From contig BCHU01000006.1 of assembly GCA_001599715.1 (NCBI GenBank), forward strand, positions 726,765 to 790,764: a DNA stretch of 64,000 bases, written 5' to 3'. A model generated the notes under the pieces. That model saw only the letters and a program-made list of their open reading frames with translations. It ran no database searches and was not told the DNA's origin. Origin of the DNA: Phaeotremella fagi. Taxonomy: Eukaryota > Basidiomycota > Tremellomycetes > Tremellales > Phaeotremellaceae. Below are positions 32,171 to 42,173 of the stretch, one piece after another (the stretch's first letter is position 1; every line of letters starts with the position of its first letter). The position numbers and the translations under genes were made by a program.

Positions 32171-32965
32171 ATGTCCAGCCAAGTATTCACCGAGGATGAC
32201 ATGATTCAATGGCTTCGGAGTATAAATAGTATTCTTCGGCACCCCCAGAGCAAAAAGATACTAAATTGTTTCAGAGATTCCCAAGGTCAAGAATTGGCAA
32301 GATCATCGACTTTCAACCCTGAATTCATCAATGTCGATGACTCTCCATACATTCTTCGCGAATTATGTCCTACTCTAAAGCAAAGACTTACCTACCTGAG
32401 TCTTACTGGTGAGAATTTGGTCAACCCCAATTCTGTTACCGAGGTAGAACGAGAGGTTGGTATTTCAGTTGTTCAAGGGTTTCTACTGGATCTTGACGTC
32501 GAATGTATGGTTTCAAAAACAAAACCAGTAGAAAGCATTTTCGATGACGTCGATAAAGAATACCCTAATGTTTTTGGCGAAAGCGATATGGTCGACATGA
32601 TCTGAAAGTATTCTGTGGACGACCACTCGGGAAGAAACTACTTTATGATATTGGGAAGAGACTCAATTCTCAAACTCCCCAGTCATTCCAAAACCTTCAA
32701 CCCAATCTTTATGAGTTTTCTAAAGTCGATCTCCACTATCACGCCATCACTTCGGGAGAGAATCAATTTCACCAGTCTAGTAGGTCATCCTCCAAAAGAT
32801 CCAGAAAATCTCACTCGAACGGAGCTGGAGGAGGCTCTGTCCAGATGTGATGAGTATTGGGCTATACTTAAAGCTAAAGCTCTATCAACAGATGGTCAGT
32901 CAGTGGATGAGATGTATAGCGAGGTTGAGCAAGAGTTCAGAAGAAAACGTGATTTTTGTGGTTGA
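32171..32965 (+). pseudogene. Two-repeat family member A, interrupted by one in-frame TGA
   Basis: The ATG at 32171 opens a 144-codon frame ending at TGA 32603-32605. The same frame then continues without any other lesion for 119 codons, to 32965. Both halves align with the intact paralog at 33945: repeat 1 has VFTEDDMIQWLRS, FRDSQGQELARSSTFNPEFI and LCPTLKQRLTYLSLTGENLV; repeat 2 has SKTFNPIFMSF, ITPSLRERINFTSLVGHPPK then DPENLTRTELEEALSRCDEY. The stop falls in the linker where the paralog reads MEWMRWCS, so Trp TGG to TGA is a likely change. It could be a recent pseudogene, a truncated one-repeat protein, or a readthrough gene. No known domain. Confidence 0.65.
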
Positions 32966-33944
32966 TAATGAGATAGGAATTTTTGGTGGGAAGGGGAACT
33001 GAGATCATCGTGTATCATGTATCATACCCTCTACATCAGTCTCGAAGTTTGTAAAACGTGTGTTATGAAGGTTAGCTGGTTTTTTAGTGAATTCAATTCT
33101 GCCACAAATTTGAGAAATTGTATGCTCGAATCCCTCTAAAAGGCAGCTGCCATTCTAAACGAAGCCAATTTTATTTCGGGCATTCCACGTAGAAAAGATC
33201 ACTGTCAGCTGTATCTATATCTTTTTCGATCAGCTACAGCGAATCCGGCGGCTCTTTCAGACGTCAAGTGTTTTATGTGCTATCTTGCCGTCAATTCGCT
33301 TAATGTGGCAGAAACCTTGCTTATAAAAACGAGAGTACCGTAATGTAAACTAACCATTGATATTCCCGATACCCAAACATCATCTCTTTATCCCAAATGT
33401 CATCAGTGGACTGTATCTCGCGTTCCCAAACATGTGCATTTCACATATGACACCTTGTCCTACTTTCAAAAGCACATTTCACGATATTACAGAAGAAAGC
33501 CCTTTCCAACATTTGTTAAATAATCTCTTTCCTTTTGCTTAACTCTCTTTCGCTCACTAACAATGACACCATCGGGAAAAGGCCTCTCCCTACTCTATCA
33601 AAATGATGAATTTCCTTTCTGGCTCCACATTCCTGTATAGTAATCTATGACACCATGGGTAGAGTCATGCTATCTGACACTATTTGATCATGTCTTTCCT
33701 TTCTGGCTCCACTGTCATTTATAGAAAAACTATGACACCACAGATAAATTGTTTCTTCCAGCACTTTCTCTCAAATTCCCTCCTTTATGGCTCCACAACT
33801 TTCTCAGTGTCAGCATACACAATGGGCTTCTCTTGGAAGACCTGATTTCAAGAGATAAAGAATAGTGGTTTGACTATCTCTTTCTCTTTTCTTTTCTCTA
33901 CTTTGAATAAATTTGCCACTCGATAATTCAACGATTTTTGCAAT
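32966..33944. other. Long intergenic leader with repeated mini-ORFs
   Basis: No conventional gene. A TATA-like CTTATAAAAAC lies near 33319. From 33447 to 33845 it carries four ATGACACC-initiated short frames in about 84-bp imperfect repeats, upstream of the family member at 33945. Confidence 0.55.
33563..33814 (+). repeat. 84-bp imperfect tandem repeats, each starting ATGACACCA
   Basis: Three copies start at 33563, 33647 and 33732 (spacing 84 and 85). Shared words are TGACACCA, TTTCCTTTCTGGCTCCAC (copies 1 and 2, degenerate in copy 3) and TATAG. A fourth, more diverged ATGACACC unit starts at 33447. Copies 1 and 2 each encode a 25-residue frame ending at TAG. Confidence 0.75.
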
Positions 33945-34805
33945 ATGTCAGAAAAGCTTTTCACAGAAGACGATTTGGTGTACTGGGTTCGACATGGTGA
34001 AGACCTCGGCCAAGAAAGACTCCTTAAAAGCTTCAGAGACTCAGACAAAAAGAGTTTAGAGGGTTCCAAGACGTTTGATCCCGTATATATCGAGTTAAGC
34101 CAGGAATCCTTCGATAAGCTATCTCCATTGATAGCAAAAAGATTCAAGTGCTCCATCACATATCCAGAGACATCGACACTTCTTCGGTTATCTCCATCTC
34201 TGCAACAAAGAATCAGCTACTCAAATTTGGTGGGTGAACCGCAGGTCGATCCCACAAACACCAGTAAGACTGAGTCCAAGGTTGGGGCTTCAATTTTGTA
34301 TCAATTCATGTTCCAACTCAAACAATTGGCTCGGGTTCGTGAAACACCAAACGAAGAAATGTTCGACAAACTGGATTCTGAGTTCCCAGCGTCCTATGGA
34401 GAAGGTGAGGTTATGGAATGGATGAGGTGGTGCTCAGTCCGTCACGGAACAAAGCAGTATTGCAACACATGGTTCAAAGACATCAAGACAGAGCTATTAG
34501 AAGAATCAGAGACTTTCAACCCAACTTATCTTTGCCTCGGAGGAGCGTTTCATCTCCTCAAGCCATCAGTACGAGACCGAATCACTTTCAAAAGATTGAT
34601 CGGCTCAACCCCAACAGATCCAGAAAATCTTAGTCAATTAGAGCTCAGCTTTGCTCTAGAAAGATGGGGTGAATACTACGACATCCTCGAAAGCTTGATT
34701 CATACAAACCAATCAGATGTTGAGAAGTTCAACCAAGCCGATGAGATGTTCCAATCTCGTCATGAGCTGTCTACGTTATCCAGTGGGCTCAAGATTCAAG
34801 AATAG
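33945..34805 (+). CDS. Two-repeat family member B (unknown function)
   Basis: Intronless, 286 residues, start MSEKLFTEDDLVYWVRHGED. The protein consists of two similar halves of about 135 residues. In each half an acidic W-containing opening (EDDLVYWVRH / GEGEVMEWMRW) is followed by a short charged stretch, then (S)KTFDPVYIELS / SETFNPTYLCLG, then LSPSLQQRISYSNLVGEPQV then DPTN / LKPSVRDRITFKRLIGSTPT then DPEN, and a C-terminal helix (ASILYQFMFQL / ALERWGEYYDIL). It is mostly helical and charged, with no signal or membrane segment. I recognise no known family. Its paralog lies 1.8 kb upstream, pointing to local tandem duplication. Confidence 0.78.
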   Translation: MSEKLFTEDDLVYWVRHGEDLGQERLLKSFRDSDKKSLEGSKTFDPVYIELSQESFDKLSPLIAKRFKCSITYPETSTLLRLSPSLQQRISYSNLVGEPQVDPTNTSKTESKVGASILYQFMFQLKQLARVRETPNEEMFDKLDSEFPASYGEGEVMEWMRWCSVRHGTKQYCNTWFKDIKTELLEESETFNPTYLCLGGAFHLLKPSVRDRITFKRLIGSTPTDPENLSQLELSFALERWGEYYDILESLIHTNQSDVEKFNQADEMFQSRHELSTLSSGLKIQE

Positions 34806-35089
34806 CGTTCTGCTAGGTTGCTGAAATGTGATGTACTGTATAGGTTGTTTCGGGTTTTGCCAAGGGGAAGATGAAAACTTACAAAAAGGAAAAAAAAAGG
34901 TTAGGTAGTTTGGAACGATGAGAAAACTTATAAAAAAAAAAAAAAGTTTAGGTAGATTTGAATGAGAATGAATATGATCGAGTACTTCGAACCAACTGTT
35001 GCCATAATTCGCAATTATTTACAGTACAAGCGCCTTAGCATATGTGTAAAGTAGATTATTTCTCATCACAGATGTTACCAAAAATACAT

Positions 35090-37030
35090 TCAAGCCCTGA
35101 TCACAATAGGCCATCCCTTCAACACATTCGCCTCAACATCGCAAACGAATCTACTAAACGTACTCCCTCTCGTTCCAACCACGATCCTAGCTCTCGCAGC
35201 TACCTCCGCATCAACGAACGCCAACATGAAAGATCGTAGTGGAACTCCATCTAGAGCGTTGACCAAACCACCCAAACTCTCTTCAACAAGTTCTTTGATA
35301 GGTGGTGAAGAAAGTGTGAAAACGCATGGATATGTGGAATGAAATAGTCGTAATGCTGGATGCGAGATTGGATCCGGTGAATCTGAAGCTAGGAAGATGG
35401 CTCGATTCATCATGAGATAATTTGATGAACTGTGAAGTAGTCTTGGACATTGTAGTGATGGAGATTGTTTTTTGATCGGTTGTAACGACGGTAGTTTTTC
35501 TTGATAGATTTGGTATTTCTCCATAAATGGATCATAAATAAGTTTATGTATACCTGGATATTCGTCTTTTGATGTCTTGGGTTTCAATTGAGTGGAATCA
35601 ACTTCAGGTTCCTCTGCAACATTCGATGGTAAACTGTCGGCAGCTTCGTAACCTCTTTCCCCTTCTCCTCTTAGTACCTCTGACCTCCAACCTAATGATC
35701 TGTCCCAAACTGTTTTCTCTAATGATGCAAGAGCAGTATCCTCAACACCAAGTTCTCTCCCTAAAGTCCACCAAGCTTCTCTCATATTCCTACCCGCCTC
35801 CCATCGGAAAACTCTTTCATTCACACGAGCATGTAACGCCAAAAAGCTCTCCCCATTACCAATCAAACTAGCCACCCTGTCTGCCAGATCCACCACGATT
35901 GGATTCGTGATTTGCATATTTGCTAAAACCGATTCTCGAATTTTCCTTGAAGAAGGTAAAGTCAAACGTAAACGATGACTCGAGAATGTTGAACCGAAAT
36001 GAAGTAATCGATAAGAAGAAAAATGTTCTAATGTCCTTAAATCCATTCTAGCTTTAAAACTTTTGAGCTCTGCTTCGTCGTTGGGATCATCGTAAATCCT
36101 AAAGGTATACCGAGTCTCTTCCTCCAGATAGTAAACATCCCCTTCCCCCAATCCCAGTCCTCCATCTTCCAGATCGTTGAATAAATAATCATCTGAGAAA
36201 TCCCATCGATCCACCCAATTCCCATTAGTGATTTTATCGATATCCACCAACCAATCCCACCCAACTCTTGTTCCATCGAAATAACCATGACATTCCTCAG
36301 GTAAATTTTTCTTCAATGAAACGTGTCTACAATACTCCAACCCATTCTTGTCAGATTCTACCAGTAGCTCCTTCAACTGTTGTAACTTTTGCCAAGGTGG
36401 GACTCGACCTAACCAAACAGGTGGAACAAGAAGGGTACGATTGAGTAATTGAGCCAATATAGCGGCGTTCTCTAATGCTATCCTCTGACCATGAAACCCT
36501 GAATGAGGAAGATAAGCAAGATACTGTCTATCATCTGATGCTACAGGCAGAGATGAATCGTTGGGATGTCGTTGCTTCGGATGGGTATCGATTTCCAAAG
36601 GTTTTTTAGGTCTTTGATCATTGGAATGTTTATAAAGTATCTCTGGTCGACGATTTGGATCTTGATATCCAGGTTTACCATATCCGCGTAATGGCACAGG
36701 TGTGATTGAAACTCCATTCCCAAAATTTGAAGGTCGTGTGAAATAGATATATAAAATGACAAGAATTAGGATTAAGGAGAGGAACGTTGGAGTTGGTCCG
36801 CCAAGCTGTCGAATGATTTTTCTATGCAGCGATCGAAATTCCGGTTGATTTTGTTTTTTCGTCGGTATTCCTCTTCCTATAGGATATCTGTTTCTCTAAG
36901 ATTTCATGTCAGAGATTGAATCGGCTATTGTTTCTGGACTCATCATACAACGATGTCCCAGCTCTGCCCCCTCGAAAGATGGATGACTTACACTTAATGG
37001 AAGATTGAGATCTCTTCGTCTAGCCAACAT
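35090..37030 (-). CDS. Type II membrane protein, O-fucosyltransferase-like
   Basis: Exons 37030-36992 and 36895-35090; 614 residues. The first exon encodes MLARRRDLNLPLS. The second gives a basic cytosolic stretch and one membrane anchor (FLSLILILVILYIYF, about residues 52-66), the layout of a Golgi type II glycosyltransferase. The luminal part has YLAYLPHSGFHGQRIALENA then AILAQLLNRTLLVPPVW, the N-terminal donor-site block of GDP-fucose protein O-fucosyltransferase-like enzymes, and FLALHARVNERVFRWE, containing the H-x-R motif. The C-terminal ARIVVGTRGSTFSRFVCDVE fits the second donor-binding loop. Fungi rarely carry classical Notch-type fucosylation, so substrate and sugar are unknown. Confidence 0.75.
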
Positions 37031-37589
37031 TTCAAGATCATCGTCAGCAGTCTGCTGAGATCAATACTTGGGCTGGTAAAGTCGGAGAGTTGATTCAATC
37101 AAAGTGTGCTCAAGACGAAACGAATGAGAAAAGGAAGATGGAAGATGAATGGAATTAAATCAGGTTGAACGCGGTGACCCGTGATTTTTACGCCACCTAA
37201 ATAGGTTAATATTTTCACTGGAATACAGAATAAGGATGTTCTTGTTGACAAACGAGTATGTGTGAAGAGTATGTATCTCGTACTCATTCCATGCATCCTG
37301 ACGCCTGTACGATCTCAGATGATCACTAAGAAATGCATGTAGATCTTGAATGAATTGAAGGTTATTCACCTTTACTTATGCACTATCAACGGAACCTTTT
37401 AGAGGTTTCCTCACATGTTGCACAGCATAAGATCTGAGTTACTCCAACCACAATCATCGTATCGTATCAACTACTTTTCATCTTCAGTGCATCGACTCTA
37501 CAATTCGTCTTGCATAACTGTGTAGTAGATAGATATAGCACTTTCACTCAACGATATCATTGAACGCGCTGCAACGACTACGATTCATC
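37031..37589. other. Divergent intergenic region
   Basis: About 0.56 kb between divergent start codons. No supported gene. Presumed promoters of both flanking genes. Confidence 0.5.
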
Positions 37590-39903
37590 ATGTACCCCTC
37601 AACTTTCCTTCACGTTATAGCTCTCACAGCTCTAACTATCCCACATGTCGAAGGAGCTCTGTCCAACACTTTCGTTCAAGTTGGTCAATCTGGTGTATCC
37701 GCTCAACAACTATTCTTAGGACGGCCGAATAAAGTCTACATTATAGATAAAACGGAGAATAACCCAGCACAAGTCAATGGTCATCCAGCATGGGCTACAG
37801 AATACGATCTAACGACAAATACATATCGTACGATGGATGTACTATCCAATAGTTTCTGTGCGGGTGGGACGGTGTTGGGTAATGGAACTTGGTTGAATGT
37901 CGGTGGTAATCAAGCTATCACTTATGGAGGTGTAGCCATGGCTACCAATCAACAAACTGGACAGAGTCCTTTTGAGGACTGGGATGGTGGGAAAGCTGTT
38001 CGACTGTTGGACGCTTGTGATGATCAATCTTGTAATTGGGTAGATAGTCCATCATTGTATATGACGACTCGAAGGTGGTACCCAAGTTTGGAAACATTGG
38101 AGGACGGTTCAGCGATTATCATTGGCGGCTGTTTATGGGGTGGTTACGTCAATTATGCGGATACCCAAAACAATCCAACTTTCGAGGTGGGTGTTGATAT
38201 TTAAGGCGTGGCTTCATGTTCTATCTAACTTCTTGTTACAGTTCTTCCCTAAAAAAGGTCAACCCGTGACTCTCAATTTCCTACTCAAGACAATGCCAGT
38301 CAACCTCTTCCCTTTAACTTGGCTATTGCCTTCAGGAAATCTGTTTATCCAAGCAGAATTTCAAGCAGAAATCTTTGATTACAAAAATATGATCGAATAC
38401 CCTATAGCCGATATTCCAGATTGCGTCAGAGTGTATCCAGCTTCTGCAGCAACGACGATTTTCCCAATGACTCCTCAGAATAATTGGACGGCTACGATTA
38501 TTTTCTGTGGTGGAACTTTCTTAGAATCGGATCAATGGACTACTACATGGGCGATCAATACTTATCCAGCCAATCAGAGTTGTGTCACTATTTCACCTGA
38601 TGTGGATTTGACTTGGTATCATGATGATCCATTAGCTATAGGAAGATCGATGGGTCAAGTGAGTGTCAAGGTCATTCATCATCGTGCATTACTAATTCAA
38701 TTGGCAGTTTGTCAATCTTCCGGATGGCAGATTATTCTTCGTCAACGGAGCTCATCTCGGAACAGCAGGATACGGTAACGACTCGTAAGTTCTGAACACG
38801 GAACAAGAAACATGTCAAAAACCCACTTACAATATGTAGATGGGCGATTGGACAATCATATGCTGACGACCCTCAATATCAATCATGGTAAGTATCCTTT
38901 CCTCAGGCCAAAAACATTGCCTGCTCACACGGTCTAGGTATTTTGACCCATCTAAACCATCAGGATCTCGCTGGGCGAAAGCTGGTGTCTCGACTATCCC
39001 AAGGATGTATCACTCGTCTGCGACGCTACTTCCTGATGGTACCGTGCTGGTGTCTGGAAGTAACCCCAATGCAGATTGTGAGTTGTATCTTCTTGGAGTG
39101 GTCAACTCAGAACTAATGAACCTAGATGTATCTGCTACCAAACCACCAGCTGCCACAATCCCTTATAAATACTTTACTCAGTATCAAGTGGAAATCTTCC
39201 ATCCTGATTAGTAAGTACCTTGTGGGAGTGCTACGGCACCCTAAGGGTGATACCTTACTGACCTCTCTCAGCTCGGATCATGCTAAACCAAACCCAAGTG
39301 GTATGCCTTCAAGCGTAACATGTAAGTTTTTGATCATAGCCGTTCATGGTCCAGTGCTTATATAGACTTGGTAGATGGTGGAAACTACTTCAACGTGACA
39401 CTTTCTTCTTCTGATTTATTCAACAACCCACTCAACATCAATGCCACGAAGGCTGTGATCATTAGGACCGGTGTAAGTCCATGTTTCTTCGCTTTCCATT
39501 GTGTTTTCGTCATATAGAATGTCCAAAATTGACGTATTGAACCTTAGTTCAATACACACGCAATGTCTATGGGGCAGCGTCACGTCGAACTGGCTACGAG
39601 CTTCACGAGTAACAGCGATGGAAGTGGTGTTTTACATGTTGCACAACTTTCACCCAACCCAGCGATTTTAGGTGAGTGACAACTCTGCCACTTTTCATTT
39701 TTCATCAGTTTTTACTAAACTGCCACCTAGTTCCTGGACCTGCACTTTTCTTTATCGTAGTAAACGGTATCCCGTCTAACGCATCTTGGATCCAAGTTGG
39801 AGCATCCATGATAGGGAAACAACCCCTGTTGGCTGCTAGTGTGTTGCCTCAGTCGACGATATCGGCTCAATTTGTGGCTCAATACAGTGGGCCATCGTTA
39901 TGA
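37590..39903 (+). CDS. Glyoxal oxidase (radical copper oxidase, AA5_1)
   Basis: Ten exons: 37590-38186, 38242-38658, 38708-38784, 38840-38887, 38938-39077, 39126-39210, 39272-39321, 39366-39472, 39548-39671, 39731-39903; 605 residues. It is a secreted copper enzyme that oxidises small aldehydes to acids and makes hydrogen peroxide. A signal peptide is clear (FLHVIALTALTIPHVEG). Active-site elements are present: Cys90 in NSFCAGG, which forms the Tyr-Cys cofactor; Tyr164 in RRWYPSLETLEDGS; Tyr-His in RMYHSSATLLPDGTVLVSGS; and His in FNTHAMSMGQRHVELA. The DUF1929-type C-terminal domain ends at GPSL. All ten joins keep frame. No GPI-anchor-like tail is obvious. It is probably extracellular. Confidence 0.93.
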
Positions 39904-40418
39904 GTCTCTTACAGGATGAGTGATCAGATGGACAATAATGTTTGTTTTGTTCAGTAGGAATACTTAGATAGTCTTTTCTGCTTGCCATACGAGAACAGTA
40001 CGAGTACACGAAATGTAATGACCAATACTACGATCGAACCCACGGCCATGGTATCTCCACGATCCCACAGGAACCTCGAAATGACGTACTTGACCGAAAC
40101 GAACCGAAGCCCTACCCTAAAAATCTAATCTTCCGTATGAAATCGACGATACCTTGGCGTCAATTTATAGAACAATTAAAGGGGGGTCCCTTATTCTCTT
40201 ATCTTTGCGAACATAAGTGGTTTAACTTCATTGGCAGATGTGCTAGTGTGACCATGCTGTTCTTTGGATTTACCGCCGTACTCATCGGAGACAGATAGCG
40301 AGCTGGCTACCGCATGGTGCCAAGGGTACCTAGACTATAAACTGGGCTATGTATATATGTACGGTATCTGTAGACTCAAGCACTTCTTGATTTTCAATAG
40401 TTGACAGAATTTCCAAAA
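39904..40418. other. Intergenic region
   Basis: No gene seen. Promoter-proximal part has TATATATG near 40352, about 65 bases before the next start. Confidence 0.45.
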
Positions 40419-41979
40419 ATGAGAGTATCAACTACCATCCTAACCACCTCCATCTTGACCTCACTAGTTTCTGGCGCAGCGATCGAACCAAGAACTGCAG
40501 AACTCGAAAAAAGATGGTTCCCAATAACTCCCAAAGTCATGATCATCTCGTGAGTACATTCTCCCGATACGAAAACTGAAATTTCAGGATGTTCTCATAT
40601 GAAGCACTCTGGACACCGATTTACAATCTCACTCAAAACCTTACATTACCCGGCTTATCACCATTGTATCCTAATGTGACTTGTAACGCCGACGCATCCA
40701 TTTGCGCCATGACAACTGGTGAAGCCGAAATCAACGCTGCTTGTTCGATGAGTGTAAGTCTATCTTATCGGTTAATTAGCTGATGAAGTAGGCTCTTGTA
40801 CTTTCTTCAGATTTCGATTTCAACTCCACTTATTTGTATGTCCCCTCTGTTCTCTTTTATCGTATCTCAAGCTGATACCGGGACAGCTACATCGCCGGTA
40901 TCGCTGGTATCAACCCTTATCAAGGAACACTGGGTTCAGTTGGTTTCTCAAGATACGCCGTTCAAGTAGCTTTAGCGTATGTCTCCCCATCTCCCAAAAT
41001 GACTACCAACTGATTGCAACTAGATACGAGATTGACGCACGTCAAATCCCATCTAACTGGACGACAGGATATTTCTTACAAGGATCCACAGCCCCCGGTC
41101 AAAGTCCATGGACAACTGGTGATATCTACGGAACTGAGGTGTTCGAAGTAAGTCCTATCCTTACACTTTAGTACATCAAAATTAACCTCCCCAGCTTAAC
41201 ACCAATTTACGAGATATCATTCAACCTTACGCCGCTCATGTTAAATTGAACGATTCGACCACTGCCGTAGCCTACAGAGCTAAATACGATTACGCTCCGG
41301 CGAACAAACCACCAGCAATCTTCTACGGTGACACTGCAACCTCAGATGTCTACTACGCAGGAAACCTATTAGGTAAGGTAGCCATCCCTCTTATGCAGTA
41401 CCAAAGCTGATACCGAATTAGACGAGGCATTCGGAAATATTACTTTACAATGGACCAACAACACCGGTACATACGCTTTAACAGCTCAAGAAGATAACGC
41501 CTCGTTCGAAGCGATGATCAGAGCTCATAAAGCCAAACTCATGGATTTCTCCCGTGTCATCTTGATGAGAACAGCTAGTGATTTCGATAGAGCTCCCGCA
41601 GGCGTTGATGCGTATGTCCTCCTTGCCATCCATAAATGATATCACTTGAACTAACAAGGTATGGTTGTTAGTGTGACCGCCTTCGAAGCGGAACAAGGTG
41701 GTTTCGGTCCTGCCATCGCCAACATCGCCATTGTCGCTAAACCAATCATTGATGTATGTGGATTGTTTTGACGGTATTTATTGGACTGAAGCTAATCCGA
41801 CATCTTAGGGAATTATCGCTGATTGGGATAAAACTTTCAAAGCTGGTATCAAACCCCAAGCAGGATGGTTATTCAATTCAGACGATCTTCACACTTTGGT
41901 CGAATTGCGTAAACGTCAAGTTAAAGATTGGCAATTAGCCGAAAAGAGATCCAGATCATTGAAGAGATTCTCTCAATAG
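40419..41979 (+). CDS. Purine nucleoside permease family protein
   Basis: Nine exons: 40419-40549, 40588-40753, 40792-40835, 40887-40976, 41024-41147, 41195-41372, 41422-41611, 41672-41753, 41809-41979; 391 residues. The fungal NUP family has been linked to nucleoside uptake, yet the proteins are soluble-looking with a signal peptide (VSTTILTTSILTSLVSGA). Family blocks include PKVMIISMFSYEALWTP, GEAEINAACSMSALVLSSDF, YIAGIAGINPYQGTLGSVGF, YAVQVALAYEIDARQIPSNW and MRTASDFDRAP. Intron 2 is only 38 nt. The TAG at 40789-40791 was chosen over the later CTTCAG because it restores ALVLSSDFDFNSTYFYIAG. The C-terminus is basic (KRSRSLKRFSQ). Confidence 0.9.
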
Positions 41980-42173
41980 TCTGTGTTTTGTTTTTGACAA
42001 CATAAAAGTAGATTGGACAATGATGATTTAATAGTAATTTAGAAATATGAAGAAATAGAAGTTGGTGGTTGTGAATAATATAATAGTTGTGCAGGGAAAA
42101 TAACTGAGATGCAATCTGAAAACACTTGAAAATAACATCTAAATCTAATAACGATTTTTTCCAGTTTCACAGA

